From Clytia hemisphaerica (Eukaryota > Cnidaria > Hydrozoa > Leptothecata > Clytiidae), in the NCBI GenBank assembly GCA_902728285.1, contig CACVBU010000351.1:1112370-1176369 (forward strand): DNA of 64,000 nt, given 5' to 3'. Positions 57,461 to 64,000 of the stretch are shown in pieces (the stretch's first letter is position 1; every line of letters starts with the position of its first letter). Under the pieces are notes generated by a model. That model was given only the letters and a program-made list of their open reading frames with translations. It was not told the DNA's origin and ran no database searches. The translations under genes and the position numbers were made by a program.

Positions 57461-59360
57461 AAAGAAGGGTCGTAAAAGCAGCTAAATCCAATTTCTTGAC
57501 TATTAAAAAGTCAGGCCAATCTCAAAGCCGGAACTTTGGATTTTTATAAGCACTTGGTTGCTTATATAAGATGTGCCTCCTCTTCGGCGAGAGATGTGCC
57601 TTTTTTTTGACTCGTTGTCGGACAAAGTTGTTGTTGGACAAAGTTGTTGTTGGAATACTGACGCATTTGTCAAATCTAACGTCAGGCATTTTTACTTTCT
57701 GACTAGAAAGTGTCGGACTACTGAGATGACTTCCCATTTGTGTAGGGGGTCTTCAAAATTAAAAATACCTATACCAAGTGATAGAGCTCTTCAAACTGAG
57801 CAAAAAAATATATTATAGTATATGAAATTCTCAACTTTTCTAGATCAAAAATTATAGACAATTATGTGGTCAAAAATTGATTGAAAATAGGGAATTTCCC
57901 CACAATCTACAATATAATTTATGCAAAATTATAGCACTGTTTCACTGCACGCGAGAAAAAGTTGATTAGCTCGCGTTCTCGCGCTGGCAAATATACTTAG
58001 TTTCAGTTGCTAAGACCTTATGTTATTACGAAATTGGTTACTACAAAAAATGCTAAAAAATAAGCGATTTTTGTAATAACTCAAAATTTGATAATTTGAC
58101 TCTAACTGATATTAAAATTTATAATCGATAGAGATAATCAATATTGAGATAAAGAAATTGTGAATATTGATTAGCAATCAATTACCCAATGATTGATATC
58201 GACCAGCAATTGATTATTTTTGATGAGATATTTAAAATATTGATTACCTTGAGGTATCAACTATTATTGATTATTGATCAATTATCTATTGATGAGCCCT
58301 CAATTATTATCAACAACTATCATCAATATTGATTACCTTATAGTATCCACAGTTTAGACTAAAACTTGTATATCAAGATTACGGGATTTTGAGTACAGGC
58401 CAATTCTACTTTCGTTTTCAGTGGTTACATTATCGATCGCAAGCCAAAATCTTAGCAACGGAGTGCTCGCCCATAGTTACAAGAGTTTGTGCAAAAAAAC
58501 AAACATAGAAAGTTTTCCAAATCCCCTTTCGATTGAACCAATAAAAGATGAAACTTTTTCATGTTTCACTTTTTTGCACCAATTCTTCAAAATTTAAAGT
58601 TCTTCTTTTATTCAATGATTTTTTACGATACTTTGTTGACAATCTAAATCTTGCATCGAATTCCCGCTTTCTTCAGTAAATTAAAGATGAGAAAGGGGTA
58701 AGCTTGAAACCTAAGCCTTGATCACGAATTGAAACAAAATATATCAAGGGTGGGATTTTACAGCCGCCCGTCATGCAAGGCACTGACAGGCCACGGGTGC
58801 AAAAAAGAATGGCCGTTTGAAATGCAGCAATTGGTGGAAATTTGATAAATAACTGCAAAGGAGCGCCAAGTAGCAATCAAGTAGAACAGATCACTATAAT
58901 TTTTGTTGCAGATTTTGATATAAACTTCTTTCAAAGAGATTACTTGTCAATGTGTTGTGTCAACTTGTCAGCATTGTATTGTTGTAAAGGGAAAGATAAA
59001 GAGGTAAGACTAGCCTAGTTTCTAAGCCTGATATATGGGAGTTTAAGCTTAGACTGATTGATATTATCAATTTTAATGGAGTATTATCAATTAGATTTTT
59101 CTTATTATATATAAAGGGTATTATTACAGTGATCTGCAAAACTTGATGAGTCAAGAAATTTTTAAATTCCCATGAAAACAATTTGACCGCATGACTGAAA
59201 AGTTAAATTCCGGCAAAATTTTCTTCCCTTGAGATATTCTGTAAAATGTTTCGCAGAGTGGCAAAGAGCCTTTCTTAAGATAAAGGAAAAAGCCAGTCGG
59301 AAAATTGCGTTCATTTCATTAGAAGGGATGTCTAAATCTACCACAGCGCTTTCCAGGAAT
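57461..59360. other. Non-coding stretch with ATTGAT repeats
   Basis: No gene is recognised. About 58100-58350 is a second locus of the degenerate ATTGAT/ATCAAT repeat. Confidence 0.5.
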
Positions 59361-59369
59361 TGCGGTATT

Positions 59370-59737
59370 CTCAACTTCAGTTGAGCTACAATCTGACAAT
59401 GTCTGTGTGTCTATGTGTGTGTGTGTCTGTGTGTGTGTCTGTCTGTCACAAAAACTTTAGGGCAGCCTGGAGACTTCAAAAATGCTTGGATTTGGCTGGA
59501 ATTTGGCACACTTGTTCCTTGGGTGAATATCTGGGGGTGTTTTTTTCATTTTTCAAAAATTTTGATTTTTGGGGCCTGGGGACGAGTTTTTTGCCAAAAC
59601 GAGGCTAAAGCTTTGAAGCAGCCTACAGCCCTCCAAAATGGTCGGATTTGGTTGAAATTTGGCACACTTGTTCATTGGGTAAATATCTGGGGGTCTACAA
59701 TTGGGCCTATGAATAATTTGAAGCCACTGAAGTTGAG
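59370..59737. repeat. Small HINE/pearl-like element: hairpin, microsatellite, two 156-bp units
   Basis: Begins with the palindrome CTCAACTTCAGTTGAG. Then comes a TGTG/TCTG microsatellite (59401-59450), then two units (GCAGCC landmarks at 59462 and 59618) sharing TTTGGCACACTTGTTC and GGGTGAATATCTGGGGGT. Ends in ACTGAAGTTGAG, the complement of the 5' arm. Same architecture as 14341-16333. Confidence 0.7.
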
Positions 59738-59799
59738 CCCAGTGCGTTGCGCACGTTCGACTATGGACAGATAGGTGTCTTCAGCAAAAAAAATTGGAT

Positions 59800-60055
59800 T
59801 CTAAATCTATGGTATCAATTGATAATCAATACAAAATATTGATCAATTAATAATCTATGACATTGATAATTAATTGATTACATCGATTAGATCAATAGCA
59901 ATCATTACCCAATAGCTAATTAAGGTTAAAAAAATGTGAATATCGATTGACTATCAATAATTATAGATTCTAAGATAGATAACTGATCGATCAATTAATA
60001 TCCATTATCTATCAATTTGAATTGATGATTGATTTTATCAATTACGACCGCCTGA
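59800..60055. repeat. Degenerate ATTGAT/ATCAAT repeat, locus 3
   Basis: Dense ATTGATTA, ATCAATTG and related words on both strands, ending only about 20 bp upstream of the UQCRC2 start codon, so the UQCRC2 promoter and 5' UTR must overlap or include it. Confidence 0.6.
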
Positions 60056-60077
60056 TATATTTAAAGACAATAAAAAA

Positions 60078-60149
60078 ATGGCCATGAGGGCCATTTTAGC
60101 AGGTTATATACAAGGTTCTTCTGTATCAGGCAGATTTCTGTCCAGCGAG
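60078..60149 (+). CDS. UQCRC2: UQCRC2 exon 1 (presequence)
   Basis: 24 codons from ATG to LSSE before GTACAAAA. The frame stays open past the donor, but the next exon joins in phase 0 to give LSSE-KNYSAAAV, a normal presequence cleavage region. Confidence 0.8.
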
Positions 60150-63100
60150 GTACAAAAAGATGCGTTTCCTGGCTTTTTCTGTCTCCAAATTCAACACAAT
60201 TCTGCAAAATTTGAAAAATCTTGCCTAATGATCATAAAATCACATGACAGTTTAAAATTTAAAATTGATGAGGTGTATGAAGACTTTTCGAATTTTACAA
60301 AATAATCAATTTTTCACTACTGTAATGGCAAATCCTAGCAAAATGAAAGTTCATACTATAAATCTATAAATCTACCTTAACTTTGTGTAATGCAGGCATA
60401 CCTTGTCTAATTCGGTTAAAGCAACTATCTGTTCTGCAAAGTATTTAGAATGATTTTTTAACAGTTTACTGAGAAAGTTTTATTTATAAACATGTATTTG
60501 CTTTGACAGAATTAGGCAAGGTATGTTGACATTACACAAAGTTACAGTATCTTTAGGTTGAAATAATTCTGAAAAAGCACTTCTTTTCTGCAGGGCAGTT
60601 CTTTTTTTTTCCTTTTTGAAATTCTGAAAAATTTAAATGATGCCTGATACAGGTTTTATGCATTATTTTTATTTAGTAACTTATAGATAGTTTTTCTAAG
60701 ATGATAATATAATTCTCTTTTTGCTTTCAGAAAAACTACTCGGCTGCAGCAGTTCCATTAACAGAATCACTTGAGGAGGACACTATATCCAGAAAAAGTC
60801 CTGTGGTAAACTCTGAATTGAAGGTAATTTGGTTGTCAAAGTTAAAACAATTTGATAAAATGTTAGTGACAACTAAACCATTTAACATTTAGAGTTGAAA
60901 GTCAAGGTTGTTATTTTACTAATGGTTCTGAAAAGTATATGACGGGTTGTTCATTAAAGTACATTTTTATTCCAAAGTTGTTTTTTAAAAGTTTCTAGTC
61001 ATTTTTGAAACTATACCACTTTTCTTTTCATTCTTTAAAGGTAACAAAACTAAGCAATGGAATCTGCGTGGCCAGTGTGGATACTGGAGCTACTGTAAGC
61101 CGTCTTAGCATTTCTTCCAATGTTGGTAGCCGACATGAAACAGCAGCAAATCTTGGCATTAATCATTTACTTAAGAACGCGTCATTTCTGGTGAGTTTGT
61201 TTTATAAAATTTTGCTTCTATCTATCATTACTTCCATTCATCTATTAAGTAAATCCATTTGAGCTCTTAAGGTTAAACTACGTTCCCAAACTATATATCG
61301 AGGCTGACCAAAGACAAGGAAACTCCAAAGTTGCAATCAAGTTTTTTGACACTGTCAACAAAATTGAAAGATAAAGTCAGATAGTCTTAGATATATCACC
61401 TCTAGTTTTCTTCAAAGGTTGCATCAGAACTTCAAAATCTCTTCGCTTAAAATCTTTTGCTTGTAGATTCTTTCTATTGTTGAGCAAAACCTCCAAATGT
61501 TTCCGTTTAAGTCTTTTCCAAAGTCAATATATGGCAATTTAAAATCTCTAAAGGTGGATTCTTCAAAGCAGTTAAAGGAATCTACTCAAACAAAAAAAAG
61601 GAAATAACTTTGCTCAGGACCATCTAAGGAATCTTCAAGCAAAAGATCTCAAGCCGTTTGACTTTATGTGTCATTGTGTCACCATTGTGTCTGGTACTCT
61701 CATCATAAGTTCTTTATTGTTGCAGGATTTCGTAGTGGATATTGTTTTGTAAATGAGAAGTGTAATAACTGGTCATATTAAACATTTAAATACTTTTGCC
61801 ATCTTTCAGGATAATGGAGAAAGGACCAGCTTGAGAACTGTCCGTGAGGTTCAAGAAGTTGGAGGATCACTGGAGTGAGTAGATTTTTCCAGCTTTCTGT
61901 TAAGACTCTAGAGAACTGAAAACTTCTATTACTTCAGTGATTTTGTATTTTCAATAAAAAAATGGTACTTTGTAAGCCTTTTTTAATAGAGTTTCTGATT
62001 CCATTCCAAATGATTTTTTTCTTGAGATGGATGAATCAAACAAAATTTGTGAAATAAATCCTAGATTGGGGACTTGATTCATCTCCAGTTCATTAGCTTT
62101 TATTGTGGATTAATTCGAGGGCTCAATATTCATGGAAATTATATTAGTTCTTGAACAGGATGTGACCAACAATTTTGTATTTCTCTTATATTAATAATAT
62201 ATTTCGAGATTTGATTCTAATCTTCAGATTAATATCTAAAAAGAAAAATATAAAAACAGTTTTAAAAAAACAGTAAAAAATCCAAAACATGTACATCTTC
62301 CTAAAAAACCTCCTCATACAACACTCGTCTCATAATAAATATATTAGTTCTGATTTTGATATCTCCTTTCCTATGACTACCCAATTATGTAACTTGTGTT
62401 AACATTCTGTTAAAATTTCTTTAGGGTTAACAGTTCCAGGGAGGTCAGCTCAAGGACTGCAGCTTTTCTACGCAACAAACTGTAAGGGTTTTGTTTCATG
62501 CAGTTTCATGTATTTTTTATTGAAGCTGTCGAGATGAAATTGTTTTCTTAAAAAAAATCCAACTTCTAAGAGCCCCTCCGCCAAGTGGTTGACATCATGG
62601 CATGATTCTGTAAAAGTGTGAAGGAGGTGATAGTATGAAAAGGAGTTGACAGCTTGATTGGGAAAACAGAACTTTTACAATAATAGTGTGAATTTAAAGT
62701 TTGTGATCATGAAAATAACAATCATTAGCTGACTTTTATGCCTGGTCTGATCAGGTGAAATTTTGATGTCAATGGATAAAGCCAGATATTTCTAATTATT
62801 CCAGATCTTTTGAAAGCCTCAAACCAGCTTAAAATAGTGCCACTTGATGCAAATTAAAAGAGTCAACATTGAAATTTTCACAGTCTGTAAAAACCATGGT
62901 CGTGGCCTCCTAGCTCTTGCATTTTATTCCCTTCAAACTACAGCCCATGCCTTGATTTACTAAAACACCATGCATGAAATTATATTCATGCTACTCTCGA
63001 GTTCCTAATAAACGTACAGTAACGAATAAACATACAGGGTTGAAAATAGAGGCGTAAAAACCTAATTGAAGGGTCTTTTCCGGTTCGGTTAGGGGGTAAA

Positions 63101-64000
63101 TAATGGTTATTTTTGCTTTCATTTGACGAATAGATAAAACCTCCATATTCAAAGAAGGGTATTAGCCTTAGAAACACAAGTAGGCTCTTGAAATTGAGAA
63201 AATATTTGTTGAAATTAATAAACGTACATGTACGTTTATTAGGCACCCGAGAGTATTTTCGTTCGCAAAAATAAAGTTTTTAACATGCAAGAAGGTGGCC
63301 TGGGATTGATCATGAAAATCCAATTTTTCTGTCGTAACATTAAATCTGGAAAAAATTGGTGTTTTGGTTTGAATTTTGGGTCCTCCAGTAAGGCTTCTAT
63401 TATTCTAAGAACCCTTAACTTAGTTTCTAATAGGATGTAAGAAAGTGAAGTGCTTTAAAAATGATTATTTTCATTAATAGACGATATCGGCTTCATATGA
63501 AAACTCAGATTTGACCCCCGAGAATTCCCCACAATGCTTTGTGCGATGAAAATTTCACCACAAACTTTTTTCCGCGCAAAGCATTGTGGACAATTTTCGA
63601 GGGTCAAATATGAGTTTTCACATGAAGACGATATCGCCTATTGTGCCAGATTGTGCATCAAAATGAAGCTCAATGTGCTTGACAAAGACATTGTAAGCAT
63701 CATTTTTCGGCTTTATGTTTCACATTTTATAATTTTAGTCCTGAAGTAATGGAAAACATTGCACCTGGAATTACCAAACCACTTTACCAAGCATGGGAGG
63801 TAATTACTGAGTCTTCAATCAAAACTAAGTCTTTTGGTTTCTTAATTCTTGACCTCCTCTACCTCTCAAGTCAGTCGTGCCATCTAATAGCTTTATCATG
63901 AGCTCATTTTTTATTATCTGTATTCTTTCTTTCAATATATTAAATTATAGATAACAGATGCTAGGAACTTTAGCAATCAACAGAACATTACAGTCAAGGG
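60078..64000 (+). CDS. UQCRC2: UQCRC2, cytochrome bc1 complex core protein 2 (exons 1-7, partial)
   Basis: Exons 60078-60149, 60731-60823, 61041-61190, 61810-61874, 62425-62481, 63739-63799 and 63951 to the window end. All have GT-AG junctions and phases that join without a stop (72, 93, 150, 65, 57, 61 and at least 50 nt). The N-terminus MAMRAILAGYIQGSSVSGRF is Arg-bearing and amphipathic, as expected for a mitochondrial presequence. VTKLSNGICVASV, then VSRLSI and the NVGSRHE / GINHLL block, EVGGSLEV and PGITKPLYQAWEI match core protein 2 of complex III, an inner-membrane M16-peptidase-like structural subunit. The zinc-binding HXXEH of active M16 members is absent (HLLKN instead), as expected for core 2. 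About 180 of roughly 450 residues are in the window. Confidence 0.92.
60375..60547. repeat. 173-bp TA-flanked MITE in UQCRC2 intron 1
   Basis: Inverted ends CCTTAACTTTGTGTAATG / complement of CTGTAACTTTGTGTAATG, continuing with CATACCTTG(T/C)CTAATTC. TA flanks both sides. Confidence 0.8.
60731..60823 (+). CDS. UQCRC2: UQCRC2 exon 2
   Basis: 31 codons after TTTGCTTTCAG, before GTAATTTGG. KNYSAAAVPLTESLEED is the start of the mature region. Confidence 0.85.
61041..61190 (+). CDS. UQCRC2: UQCRC2 exon 3
   Basis: 50 codons, VTKLSNGICVASV to NHLLKNASFL, before GTGAGTTTG. First beta-strand and helix of the M16-like fold. Confidence 0.93.
61810..61874 (+). CDS. UQCRC2: UQCRC2 exon 4
   Basis: 65 nt, DNGERTSLRTVREVQEVGGSL plus two bases, before GTGAGTAG. 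Too short to stand out alone; the frame and family match support it. Confidence 0.9.
62425..62481 (+). CDS. UQCRC2: UQCRC2 exon 5
   Basis: 57 nt, VNSSREVSSRTAAFLRNK, after TTTCTTTAG and before GTAAGGG. It completes the split Glu codon from exon 4. Confidence 0.9.
62994..63253. repeat. 260-bp TA-flanked MITE (CTCTCGGGTNCC family), copy 2, UQCRC2 intron 5
   Basis: Ends CTCTCGAGTTCCTAATAAAC and complement of CTCTCGGGTGCCTAATAAAC, TA on both sides. Same terminal motif as 30079-30356 with a different interior. Confidence 0.85.
63480..63638. repeat. 159-bp TA-flanked hairpin in UQCRC2 intron 5
   Basis: Arms of about 60 bp starting GACGATATCGGCTTCATATG with TTTGACCCCCGAGAATT inside, TA at both ends. 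It lies about 100 bp before exon 6. Confidence 0.85.
63739..63799 (+). CDS. UQCRC2: UQCRC2 exon 6
   Basis: 61 nt. The first base completes the Leu codon of exon 5, then PEVMENIAPGITKPLYQAWE before GTAATTAC. Confidence 0.92.
63951..64000 (+). CDS. UQCRC2: UQCRC2 exon 7 (partial, cut by window end)
   Basis: After TTAAATTATAG, reads ITDARNFSNQQNITVKG in phase 0 to the last base of the window. Confidence 0.85.
   Translation, partial: MTDARNFSNQQNITVK

Noticed and set aside
59136-59165. TTGATGAGTCAAGAAAT resembling a hammerhead core
   Set aside because: The essential first C is T and there is no stem between the core blocks.
63640-63693. Extra UQCRC2 exon reading YCARLCIKMKLNVLDKDI before GTAAGC
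   Set aside because: Exons 5 and 6 join directly in phase with continuous family similarity; an insert here would break it.

Overview
The window is AT-rich genomic DNA from an invertebrate animal. It has spliced genes with GT-AG introns, a THAP-domain gene, a mitochondrial complex III subunit gene, and a dense mix of Penelope-like, LINE, Harbinger and short inverted-repeat elements. This repertoire resembles cnidarian or other marine invertebrate genomes. A cnidarian is my guess, but the sequence alone does not prove it. I see no bacterial, phage or CRISPR features.

Host genes, all on the plus strand: NOSIP (nitric oxide synthase-interacting protein) at 13657-19870, three exons encoding a complete 312-residue protein; a single-exon THAP-domain gene at 28932-29888; and the 5' part of UQCRC2 (ubiquinol-cytochrome c reductase core protein 2), exons 1-7 from 60078, running off the window end. 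A 25-nt candidate first exon lies at 57025. A degenerate piece of 18S rRNA sits near 25876-25977. The three genes have no evident functional link.

Most of the rest is transposon-derived. At 1.7-4.8 kb lies a broken Penelope-like element (minus strand), hit by a 314-bp element and abutted by a 297-bp hAT-type MITE whose twin is at 23.7 kb. At 5.2-7 kb is an internally deleted Harbinger, with an 816-bp element inside its transposase. At 7.3-9.3 kb is a LINE remnant carrying two short elements. NOSIP intron 1 holds an array of about 320-bp repeats that resembles Helentron-derived (HINE/pearl) elements, and a smaller relative is at 59.4-59.7 kb. At 37.4-39.1 kb there is a LINE reverse transcriptase on the minus strand. 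At 39.5-42.9 kb there is an apparently intact RTE-like LINE with a 14-bp target duplication. A second Penelope-like fragment is at about 50 kb.

The most striking structure is at 43008-48460: a 5.45-kb foldback element flanked by CGGCTG on both sides. Its arms are mirror-image arrays of two different minisatellites, and its centre contains an element (45894-47132) with a Mutator-like element (46349-47111) inside it. The 53.0-57.3 kb region is a second nest up to four levels deep, in which one MITE has inserted into a copy of its own family. Many short palindromic elements here are flanked by TA. For several, the pre-insertion site can be read from a coding frame, a sibling repeat or another copy, which makes their boundaries unusually secure.
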